Shown one piece after another: positions 17,936-25,053 of a DNA stretch of 64,000 bases; the first letter of the stretch is position 1, and each line of letters begins with the position of its first letter. Both the position numbers and the translations under genes were made by a program. The notes under the pieces are model-generated. The model saw nothing but the letters and a program-made list of their open reading frames with translations. It searched no databases and had not been told where the DNA came from. Origin of the DNA: Deltaproteobacteria bacterium. Its GTDB lineage: Bacteria > Myxococcota > Myxococcia > SLRQ01. The stretch is from assembly GCA_029210625.1 (NCBI GenBank), contig JARGFU010000002.1, positions 124,001 through 188,000 of the forward strand, in the 5' to 3' direction.

Positions 17936-17950
17936 GTCAGTTAGTGGCCA
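17936..17950 (+). repeat. GTCAGTTAGT motif, copy 2
   Basis: Same ten bases as at 17,124, followed by GGCCA, 65 bases before the ATG at 18,015. It is a candidate shared operator. Confidence 0.45.
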
Positions 17951-18014
17951 GATCGCTGGACCGATCCAGATCTGCAGCCGACCATGGAGGTACCTCTCGA
18001 TCGAAAGGAAACCC

Positions 18015-18191
18015 ATGCCCAAGACCCTCGAAGAGATCTACGCGGATCTGATGAACTACAGCCAGGAGCGTGTCGCCTCCTGCGAGACCACGCCCGGCGA
18101 CGCCTGCGAGGCCGCCCGCCTGGAGGCCGAACGCCTCGCCCAGGCGGCTGCCGTCCTGCACCCGATCCCCACGAACAACGAGGGCGAGTAG
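18015..18191 (+). CDS. Small acidic helical protein, unknown
   Basis: 58 residues. The ATG is preceded by a good ribosome-binding site (GAAAGGAAA at about 18,003-18,011). The sequence (MPKTLEEIYADLMNYSQERV...) predicts two helices and contains two Cys (SCETTPGDAC). No recognised family. It precedes the serine recombinase by 71 bases on the same strand and may be cotranscribed with it. Confidence 0.6.
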   Translation: MPKTLEEIYADLMNYSQERVASCETTPGDACEAARLEAERLAQAAAVLHPIPTNNEGE

Positions 18192-18262
18192 TTGCGCCCT
18201 CGGGGGGCCGGGGGCGCCAGGCTTCATCGCCAGCTGCAGCCCCCGGCCCCTTCTCCTCCGTC

Positions 18263-18901
18263 ATGCCTCGCCCGGTCCCCTTCAACGTCCCGCGTGACGA
18301 AGCGCAGCGCGTCTGCGCCGTGTACCTACGGGTGAGTACGGGCGAACAGAAGCTCTCACACCAGCTGCGCGAGCTTCGGCACGAGGCATTCCGCCGCCGC
18401 TGGCGCATCACTCACATCTACCGCGAGCGCCGAAGCGCAGCGAAGGCACGGCCCGCCTGGGAAGACCTCCGCGAGGATGCCAGGCGCCGCAAGTTTGGCG
18501 CGGTCCTTGTCTGGGCAATGGATCGCTGGGCCAGAGGCGGCGTCGCCGAGACCCTCACCAGCATCGAGGAGCTTGACCGTAGCAACGTCCGCTTCGCCTC
18601 GCTGCGAGAACCTTGGGCGGACACCGACTCGCCCGTGCGCGACCTCCTGCTCGCCGTCTTCGGGTGGGTGGCCCAGCAGGAGCGCCGGAGGATCTCGGAG
18701 CGCACCCGCGCCGGTCTCGATGCTGCCCGGCGCCGTGGCGTCCGCCTCGGCCGCCGACCCAAGGACGTAGACGCCGAGTTGATCGACCAGGTCGTCGCCG
18801 GGCACACCTCGGTGCGCAAGGCCGCCGCCGAGGCCGGGGTCTCGCGCGATGCCATCCGGCGCCGTGTCCGAGAGGTCCAGGCCGTCGCGCAGGCGCAATA
18901 G
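18263..18901 (+). CDS. Serine recombinase (resolvase/invertase family)
   Basis: 212 residues. The catalytic domain has the nucleophile Ser in VYLRVSTGEQ, then a conserved VWAMDRWARGG segment (normally LDRxxR) and RISERTRAGLDAARRRGVRLGRRP, which is the E-helix to HTH junction. The C-terminal HTH is TSVRKAAAEAGVSRDAIRRRVREV. The size fits small resolvases and invertases, not large phage integrases. In this element, which already has a tyrosine integrase, it could resolve multimers, flip a segment, or be a remnant of an inner mobile unit. No obvious inverted pair of sites was identified by eye. Confidence 0.9.
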   Translation: MPRPVPFNVPRDEAQRVCAVYLRVSTGEQKLSHQLRELRHEAFRRRWRITHIYRERRSAAKARPAWEDLREDARRRKFGAVLVWAMDRWARGGVAETLTSIEELDRSNVRFASLREPWADTDSPVRDLLLAVFGWVAQQERRRISERTRAGLDAARRRGVRLGRRPKDVDAELIDQVVAGHTSVRKAAAEAGVSRDAIRRRVREVQAVAQAQ

Positions 18902-19042
18902 ACCCCCTGGCGGGAATGCGACTGCGGCTGACCCCAGTGGATGGCGCCTACGAGAGCGCTACGGGTACCAAGGAGCGGCCGCCTGGCCCTGTCGGGATAC
19001 TTCCGATTTGCCGCCCACTCCATTGGGCAAGAATAGAGGAGA

Positions 19043-19111
19043 CGGCCCGCGAGGGAGTCGAACCCTCTTCCTCAGCCTAGCTATGGCCGGGACCTGTCCA
19101 CCGGGCGGGCC
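19043..19111 (-). tRNA. tRNA-like gene inside the element (anticodon AGC by position)
   Basis: On the minus strand: a perfect 7-bp acceptor stem (GGCCCGC with GCGGGCC), a 5-bp anticodon stem (CGGCC with GGCTG, one G-U) around loop ATAGCTA, a 5-nt variable loop, and a canonical T arm (GAGGG, TTCGACT, CCCTC). The D arm is abnormal: about 13 bases with at most 2-3 pairs, and position 8 is not U. U33 placement gives anticodon AGC (Ala), unusual in bacteria. No CCA is encoded. Apart from this, 18,902-19,252 shows nothing. It may be a divergent element-borne tRNA or a decaying one. Confidence 0.5.
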
Positions 19112-19252
19112 GCCCCTCCCGACCGAGGCCGGTTGGGCCGTCCCTCCTCGTTCACAGCAGACCGCCTCCAACGACAGACTAGCCACAGGAAACCGCGAGT
19201 CAATACTTCCGCATTGCGCACACTCTGCAGTCGGCAACCTAGGTGGGCTCCC

Positions 19253-20767
19253 CTACGGCCTCTCCAATCCGATCTCGTCTTCGATCATCGCCAGGTTCGA
19301 CGTCACTTCCTCCATCGTCCCGTCTAGATCATGCGCCTGTTGCAACAACTCCCGCGCCTCTCCAAGACGCCCATCCATCCTGTGCCGAAGCGCCTTCAGG
19401 TTAAGGACAGCTGCACGCTGCTTCGGGGTGAGATCCGCTGCGAGGATCGCCCTCACCTCGCTGTCTACCATCTGAAATTCGCCAGCGCGGAACAACAGAC
19501 AGGAATAGTAGATGCGAAGATCCATCCCGCCAGCGACCAGCTTTCCACGCTCGATGCTCTCACCCGCCGTAACTCGAAATATCGGGGCAACGGACTCCGC
19601 CGTGAATAGCGGTTGTTCCATCCTTACTGCGGCCACCTTAACCCCGTAAGCGACCAGCTCGATCTCCATGCCGTCTACAACATGAAGGTCACTCCCCTCG
19701 TCGATATCGAGCCCGTACATCAGCAGCACCTGATGAAGGAGGTGCTGACTGTTGTGTCTCCTGGCCATCTCCATTTGCCCAATTTCCGAACCATGCGCAT
19801 TCGCGGCCCTATAGATAGACCGCGCCTCCTCCTCGAACAGCAGGTGGTTTGCGGCGCGCGGAGACACCCTAGCAAGGCGCCTGAAAAGCCGCCCCAACTT
19901 TTCATCAGGGTCGCAATGAAAGTGGGCGCTCACTAAGTTCATGAGATGGCGCTCGGTACCGCGCGCGAAGTAGTCAGATAGAAGGAGAGGCTTCTCCTTT
20001 CCCGCACTTAGCATTCGGTCACAAATCGTGAGAAACGCCAGTTCGGTTTCGGCAAGACTCGCGGAGCCGCCTGATAGATCTAGCAGACCTCTCCGCGCCA
20101 GTTCTTCTGCCGTGGCGTCTACTTCTTCCTTTTCAGACGACAAATTCTCGGCAAGCTCACCGAGCCCTACAACGCCGCCATTCAGCATCGCGTATAGCAG
20201 CGCATCGCCGGCCTCTGGAATGGCCGAAAACGACGTGCCCTGCCCCTGCAGCAGCTTGTGCACCTCACCGGAGTGAATAAGCGAAGCCAGGTCATTCTCG
20301 ATTCGTTCCCCGAGATTCCTCGCGCTGGTGAACTCCTGAAATAGGCTAGTGCCGGACACAGAAGCACGAAACTCAAGCACAGCCGCGAGCTGCTCGTCTG
20401 GGTCTTCGACCTCGCTGTTTGGAAGCCGCTTGAAGTAGAGCTTGATTGCCGGCCCTCCCCCACCGTCAAACCTCTCCTTCGCAATCCCATACTCCTCGGC
20501 CGTTCCCGATGCCGCTACTCCGTTTGGTGTTCCAAACCGACGCCCCATTAGACCGATAAAGACATCGGCTTGCTCCACGGCCGGGTTGATCAACTCCTGG
20601 GTTCGCTCTGCCGTGCCAGCAGGTAGATCTTCCCACCCAATCGGCTCGAACAGCACATCATTTGCGGTCGCCAGGAGCTCGTTGATGCGACGCACCGCCC
20701 GCTTTGCTGCCCGCCTCTCTGAATGCAGATCGCCCGGTGAGGCGATGAAGACCTTGATCACTTGCAT
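19253..20767 (-). CDS. DUF4062 (TIR-like) protein with winged-helix and TPR-like C-terminus
   Basis: 504 residues. The N-terminal about 115 residues match the DUF4062 pattern: KVFIASPGDLHSERRAAKRAV, then QADVFIGLMGRRFGTP and SGTAEEYGIAKERF, the last with a conserved Glu pair in the position where TIR-like enzymes place the catalytic Glu. A possible winged helix (ENLSSEKEEVDATAEELARRGLL) is near residue 215. The C-terminus has a TPR-like helix pair (VLNLKALRHRMDGRLGEARELLQQAHDLD). DUF4062 occurs in prokaryotic conflict systems, and NAD-cleaving activity is only inference. It follows the second DUF4062 gene by 26 bases on the same strand, so they form a pair. Lower GC than flanks. Confidence 0.85.
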   Translation of the reverse strand: MQVIKVFIASPGDLHSERRAAKRAVRRINELLATANDVLFEPIGWEDLPAGTAERTQELINPAVEQADVFIGLMGRRFGTPNGVAASGTAEEYGIAKERFDGGGGPAIKLYFKRLPNSEVEDPDEQLAAVLEFRASVSGTSLFQEFTSARNLGERIENDLASLIHSGEVHKLLQGQGTSFSAIPEAGDALLYAMLNGGVVGLGELAENLSSEKEEVDATAEELARRGLLDLSGGSASLAETELAFLTICDRMLSAGKEKPLLLSDYFARGTERHLMNLVSAHFHCDPDEKLGRLFRRLARVSPRAANHLLFEEEARSIYRAANAHGSEIGQMEMARRHNSQHLLHQVLLMYGLDIDEGSDLHVVDGMEIELVAYGVKVAAVRMEQPLFTAESVAPIFRVTAGESIERGKLVAGGMDLRIYYSCLLFRAGEFQMVDSEVRAILAADLTPKQRAAVLNLKALRHRMDGRLGEARELLQQAHDLDGTMEEVTSNLAMIEDEIGLERP

Positions 20768-20793
20768 CCGTTCCCAACCTCCCGGTACGTGCC

Positions 20794-21831
20794 CTAGGCG
20801 TAGAGGACCATGTCGGCAGCCTGAAATAGCTTCAATCCCTCTTTCCCGTGCCGCGCCGCCAATGAGGAGGCATACATCGCCAACGCTCCAGCGATCGCCC
20901 CATCGTCGTCGTCCTCAAACCCGATCCAAGCCAAAACAACTTCAGAGTATTCGTCGGCCTCATATCCTCCAACAACGCCAAATGACGCGAGCCGTTTGAA
21001 TACCCTAGTCCCACGGCCCCTGCTCCACGCCCACATCTTTAGCGTTTCTTCATCCATTTCGACGCGCTCCCCGTTCAGTGCGCCGTAGCGACCAAACACC
21101 CAAAGCGCCTTCACTAGCTCCTGCTTGCTTGTTGCTTCTGACTCAATGATCCGAGAGAGCAGCCCATGCAACTTCTTCAAGCCCTCAGTGACCCACGCCT
21201 CTTCCTTCGGCTCAGCCTTGATCTCATCTGGAAGCGACAGGAGCTTTCCTGGAAAAGGAATGACATCGCCCATCTCTTCGCTAGAGCCTCCCGACGGGTT
21301 CTTGGCTCTGACGATTCCCTCCGAGAAGAGATATACAATATGCGCAAACTGGGCAGTAAGTTCATGGCAAACATCTCCTCCGTTCTCGAACGGCCATATC
21401 CAGTTCGACTCGGAGGCAGAATGCACAAGGTCAATGAAATCAAAGACCCGCACATCCTCAACCATGCTCGACACGTTTGCCTTTGCGCTGTCGCGGTAGA
21501 TCTTCTTTGCTGTTTGAACTTCTTTTTTTACGAAGGTGAATATTGGAATTCTCCGTCTAGCTGCTCTCGTGTACTCCTCGTTCGTAATTGAGTTCTCGTT
21601 CCCAATATAGGTGCCGCCCCTTCGGCCACCGATGATCAAGACTAGGTAGTCGGACCGGTCAACCTCATCGAGGCATGCGTTGTGGGAATGTGAAACCGGA
21701 GCCACACCAAATCCCGGGTGATCGGAGGCCACAACATCCATCCCGAGATCTTCTAGATGGCGCCGAACCACATCTCGAACCTCTGACAAATCGAAGCAAG
21801 TCGAACTCAGGAAGATCCTCGGCTTTGTCAC
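20794..21831 (-). CDS. Second DUF4062 (TIR-like) protein
   Basis: 345 residues. It begins PRIFLSSTCFDLSEVRDVVRRHLEDLGMDVV, the classic DUF4062 first strand and helix, then RSDYLVLIIGGRRGGTYIGNENSITNEEYTRA with the conserved Glu pair. It belongs to a different DUF4062 subtype from its neighbour (SST-type here, ASPGD-type there). Residues about 160-345 are unrecognised and mostly helical, with no membrane segment. It is the upstream gene of the two-gene unit. Base composition is visibly lower in GC than the element ends, which suggests separate acquisition. It is probably one half of a defence or toxin module; partner roles are unknown. Confidence 0.85.
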   Translation of the reverse strand: MTKPRIFLSSTCFDLSEVRDVVRRHLEDLGMDVVASDHPGFGVAPVSHSHNACLDEVDRSDYLVLIIGGRRGGTYIGNENSITNEEYTRAARRRIPIFTFVKKEVQTAKKIYRDSAKANVSSMVEDVRVFDFIDLVHSASESNWIWPFENGGDVCHELTAQFAHIVYLFSEGIVRAKNPSGGSSEEMGDVIPFPGKLLSLPDEIKAEPKEEAWVTEGLKKLHGLLSRIIESEATSKQELVKALWVFGRYGALNGERVEMDEETLKMWAWSRGRGTRVFKRLASFGVVGGYEADEYSEVVLAWIGFEDDDDGAIAGALAMYASSLAARHGKEGLKLFQAADMVLYA

Positions 21832-21904
21832 GGGGTGAGTTTCTCCATAGATGCGCCGTAAGCAAGCAAGGCACGTCCGCCCGGCGCGCAGACGCTCGCA
21901 GTTG

Positions 21905-22909
21905 TCATTTCCGCCCGTCGGAACCGAGCCTCTCCGAAAGCAGTCGCAGAATCAACTCCTCCTGGTGCACACAGACGATAACTTCTCGACCGTCCAGTCT
22001 CTGAAGACGGTGGCGTAGGATCGCCTTTCTGTCGGGAGGCGCGAGTCGCTCGCATATCTCGCACAGGTATTCGTATGGCTCCGCGGCGGCAGACCGTGGC
22101 GACTCGGGTTCGCCTGGTGGCCTCCAACCCGTTTCGCAAGTGGCCGAAAAACCAAGTGGATCGAAATCGCCTCGCAGCAATCGGCCTACGGTCTCTCCAC
22201 TGTCTTCAAGCTCGTTGCCTGCGACCTCGGCAACGCTCGCGCGCCGGATAGAGGCCTGTTTCGCACGACTGTACGCCTCTGCCGCGACTCGCAACGCCGC
22301 AAGCACCCTCCCGCCCGCTCCCTCTTGCACAACCTCTATTTCGCCCGAGGCACCCATGGCCTCTGCAGTTGCGGCCAGGCGCTCCGCCTCAAGTTCTGAC
22401 TCGCGAAGGCCATCCACTCTTGCGGTCTTCTTCTGGACGCTGCGCGACACTCGCCGGCAAACCTCGGCCTCTGCCCCGAGCAACTGTTGCTCCGCGAAGA
22501 TCGACTCGACCTCGCCGCGACGATCGGTCGGCCCGTCAAAGGGCGCGCCGACGTCAACCAGATCTGCACCCGCGAGAGCCTCCGAGGCCACACCCAGTGC
22601 GCGAAGGAGCCCTTCGGCACCGCTCTCCTGCCGGAGCTTGTTCCACACCCACGACCAGCCCTTTGACCTGAGCAGAGGGCCGAGGATCTGCTTCACCCAC
22701 CCAGGCAACTTCAAATAGACGCCAAGCCGGACTGCGTCCTCCTTGGACAGCTGCAACCGTCGCCCGTCAGCCCGTCTTCGGTACGCCTCACGGCGAAGGA
22801 TGTACGCCGAGAGGAACTGGCCAGAAGTTGCTGGCTTGCGCTTCCGCCCGGCTCCTTTCCTGGCGCCGCCGCGACCAGTCTTTGAATTTGTTCCACGGTC
22901 CCGAGGCAT
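21905..22909 (-). CDS. Uncharacterised protein with basic GGARKGAGRK N-terminus
   Basis: 334 residues from ATG 22,909; longer in-frame starts cross the divergent HTH gene. The N-terminus TGRGGARKGAGRKRKP is a basic motif common at the start of phage and plasmid DNA-associated proteins. The remainder is mostly helical and charged with no recognised catalytic motif. A late segment (YEYLCEICERLAPPDRKAILRHRLQRLDGREVIVCVHQEELILRLL) resembles no family I can name. It lies 73 bases upstream of the DUF4062 pair on the same strand, so it may be the first gene of that transcription unit. Confidence 0.65.
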   Translation of the reverse strand: MPRDRGTNSKTGRGGARKGAGRKRKPATSGQFLSAYILRREAYRRRADGRRLQLSKEDAVRLGVYLKLPGWVKQILGPLLRSKGWSWVWNKLRQESGAEGLLRALGVASEALAGADLVDVGAPFDGPTDRRGEVESIFAEQQLLGAEAEVCRRVSRSVQKKTARVDGLRESELEAERLAATAEAMGASGEIEVVQEGAGGRVLAALRVAAEAYSRAKQASIRRASVAEVAGNELEDSGETVGRLLRGDFDPLGFSATCETGWRPPGEPESPRSAAAEPYEYLCEICERLAPPDRKAILRHRLQRLDGREVIVCVHQEELILRLLSERLGSDGRK

Positions 22910-22927
22910 AGGCAGGAGGTGCGACTC

Positions 22928-23140
22928 ATGATTCGCAGCCACTTGCCCGATCCTAACACCTGGATGACGCCCGAGGAGGTCGCCGCAGCCGCAGGGATCT
23001 CCCTTGCCACACTGTGGCGGCGCGTCCGGGCTGGTCAGATTCAGCCGATCCATGCCCGTGGCCGGGCCTGGTTCACGAAGTCCGCTGCCGAGGCCCTGGT
23101 GGCCAAGGAGCAGTTCCGGCGGTCCGGCGCGTCGCGCTAG
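22928..23140 (+). CDS. AlpA/excisionase-like HTH regulator
   Basis: 70 residues. The ATG at 22,928 is preceded by AGGAGGTG at ideal spacing; a GTG 9 bases earlier overlaps that site and is rejected. WMTPEEVAAAAGISLATLWRRVRAGQIQPIHARGRAWFTKSAAEALV is a helix-turn-helix_17 domain of the AlpA/MerR type, which regulates integration and replication genes in P4-like satellites. It is the first gene of the rightward replication module and is divergent from the leftward unit containing the DUF4062 genes. Confidence 0.85.
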   Translation: MIRSHLPDPNTWMTPEEVAAAAGISLATLWRRVRAGQIQPIHARGRAWFTKSAAEALVAKEQFRRSGASR

Positions 23141-23204
23141 CTCGCCAAAACAAACGGCGCCCGGGTGCGATCCGAGCGCCGTGAACCCTCACATGGAGGA
23201 ACGT

Positions 23205-24866
23205 ATGTCTGTTTCGAACAATAGCACTGCCTGCACGAACGTGCAGCCCCTCGCATTCCTGGATGCCCTCTTCGAGGACCTCGACGGAGTCATCGAGGTG
23301 CGCATCCTCGGTGACTCCGCAGGTGCGGTTGTCCACCGCCGCTGGTTCGACAGCGCGGAAGACCTGGTAGAGGACCTGCCCGCGCTCACCGCGATGGCCG
23401 AGAGCGCCGGCGCCGGGATCTTCTTCGGCGTCCTGCCTCGCGGTGGTACCAACCAGAGTCGCGCCGAGCACGCCCTGCCCGGCCGTGTGGTGTGGGCCGA
23501 CCTCGACTTCGACAAGTACGAGGGTGGCGAGGAGGAGGCGCGTGTGCGTCTGCACCAAGTTCCCTACCATCCTGTCGCCCGTGTGCACTCTGGTCACGGC
23601 CTCCACGCCTACTGGCTTCTCAACGAGACTCGGTCGCCGGAAGAACTGGTCGCGTTCTCCCAGACGATCCGTCGCATCCTGGGCAGCGACGCCGTTGCCG
23701 ATGCGGCCCGCATCATGCGCCTGCCGGGCAGCGTGAACCGCAAGGATCCGGACAACCCCGTCGAGACGCACATCGAGATTTTCGAGTCGTACCAGCACTT
23801 CAATCCCGAGGAGTTCCGCGAGGCGCTGGAGGAGACCGCGCCCATGGCCTCCGAGCGGCCCCAGCACACCAGCTCTCCCCCGCCTCCGGTGGAATACGAT
23901 GACGAGCTCCCCGCCGAGGTCGCCCGGCTCATGGTCGAGGACAACAAGCTGCGCAACCTCTTCCGTGGTCGCGGCAAGACCGGGCGGGACCGGCAGGGCA
24001 ACCCGCTCGACGAGTCCAGCTCTGGCTACGACTTCAGCCTGGCTCTGCACCTCATCGAGGCCGGTATCACCGAGCCCCTGGCAATCGGGACGACCATCGC
24101 GTGTCGGCCCGACGGTGCGGCCTTGGCCAAGGGTGATCGCTACATCGCTCGGACCGTGGCCCGTGCTCTGGAGGCCGCCACCGCCGCCGAGGAGGACGAT
24201 GCGGACGTCGAGGTCGATGCCGTCACGATCTACGAGTCGGACCCGGTGGTCGTCCTGTTCGAGGTCGAGGGTCGGACCTTCGAGGTCAACGCGTCGCAGC
24301 TCGCCACTCCGACGAAGTTCCGGGAGCGCTTCATCAACGCGGTCCACCGTGTGCCGACCTTGCAGAAAGGGCACGCCTGGACCGAGTGGGTGAACAGCGT
24401 CCTCGAGAATGCCGAGCGCGTCGAGCAGCCGCCGGAGGCTTCGACCGAGGCGGCCTTGCGCGAGGCGGTCCAGGACTTCATCAGCGGCCTGCCTGATTCG
24501 GACGAGCCTACGGCCTTGGACTCGCGGATCTACAGCCAGGACCGCGAGCAGTTCATCAGCCTCAAGATCGTGTTGGACGGCGTCAAGGAGGACCACGACG
24601 TCACGCGCACTACGCTCGCCGCGACGATGCGCGGCCTCGGCCACACCGGTGGCCACCGGATCCGCGTGGAGGTCGAGGGTCAGCGCACCCGCCAGGTCCG
24701 CGCCTGGCGCCTGGCGCCTGGCAGCAATCGCTCCGAAGCGACGGAGTCGCCCGAGCCGGTGACCGATGCCGGTGAGGAGCAGGAGGCGCAGCCGGACGAG
24801 GAGCAGGCCGACCAGGACGACTCCGAGGCGACGCCGAGCGACGGCACGGAGGCCGGTGACGCCTAG
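23205..24866 (+). CDS. RepB-like primase of the archaeo-eukaryotic primase superfamily
   Basis: 553 residues from ATG 23,205, with GGAGG 8 bases upstream. The primase core shows VVWADLDFDKYEGG (DxD metal site, about residue 90), then VHSGHGLHAYWLL (sxH nucleotide motif, about 131) and ARIMRLPGSVNRKDP, the RLPG-N-K segment typical of plasmid and phage RepB/primpol proteins. A middle region and a C-terminal part (VLDGVKEDHDVTRTTLAATMRGLGHTGGHRIR) may be a winged helix. The tail is acidic. It should prime replication of the excised element, with the helicase encoded 187 bases downstream. Confidence 0.85.
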   Translation: MSVSNNSTACTNVQPLAFLDALFEDLDGVIEVRILGDSAGAVVHRRWFDSAEDLVEDLPALTAMAESAGAGIFFGVLPRGGTNQSRAEHALPGRVVWADLDFDKYEGGEEEARVRLHQVPYHPVARVHSGHGLHAYWLLNETRSPEELVAFSQTIRRILGSDAVADAARIMRLPGSVNRKDPDNPVETHIEIFESYQHFNPEEFREALEETAPMASERPQHTSSPPPPVEYDDELPAEVARLMVEDNKLRNLFRGRGKTGRDRQGNPLDESSSGYDFSLALHLIEAGITEPLAIGTTIACRPDGAALAKGDRYIARTVARALEAATAAEEDDADVEVDAVTIYESDPVVVLFEVEGRTFEVNASQLATPTKFRERFINAVHRVPTLQKGHAWTEWVNSVLENAERVEQPPEASTEAALREAVQDFISGLPDSDEPTALDSRIYSQDREQFISLKIVLDGVKEDHDVTRTTLAATMRGLGHTGGHRIRVEVEGQRTRQVRAWRLAPGSNRSEATESPEPVTDAGEEQEAQPDEEQADQDDSEATPSDGTEAGDA

Positions 24867-24913
24867 ACACGCGCGTACGGGTTTTTTCAGTGCACTTCTT
24901 CTTCACCAAAAAT

Positions 24914-24944
24914 CAGGTGTCACAGCGTCACAGTGTCACACCTG
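24914..24944. repeat. Iteron-like site between primase and helicase
   Basis: Three tandem 8-bp units GTCACAGC, GTCACAGT, GTCACACC (24,919-24,942), enclosed by the inverted repeat CAGGTGT / ACACCTG (24,914-24,920 and 24,938-24,944). Candidate replication origin or operator for the flanking genes. Confidence 0.5.
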
Positions 24945-25053
24945 GCAGCATCTGCCGCCGGGGGGCGCGCGTGTGTGGGGTGATCTTCTTGCAGTTCGAA
25001 GACCATCGTGTGCGCGTGTGTTCTCCGGCGGCGCCATCTTCGGAGACCTGCTG

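Noticed and set aside
19043-19111. Pyrrolysine or amber-suppressor tRNA, because CTA occurs in the anticodon loop
   Set aside because: CTA is not at positions 34-36 and is not preceded by U33; the variable loop is 5 nt.
23004-23204. Upstream extension of the primase frame
   Set aside because: It overlaps the HTH gene out of frame, and a good ribosome site precedes the ATG at 23,205.
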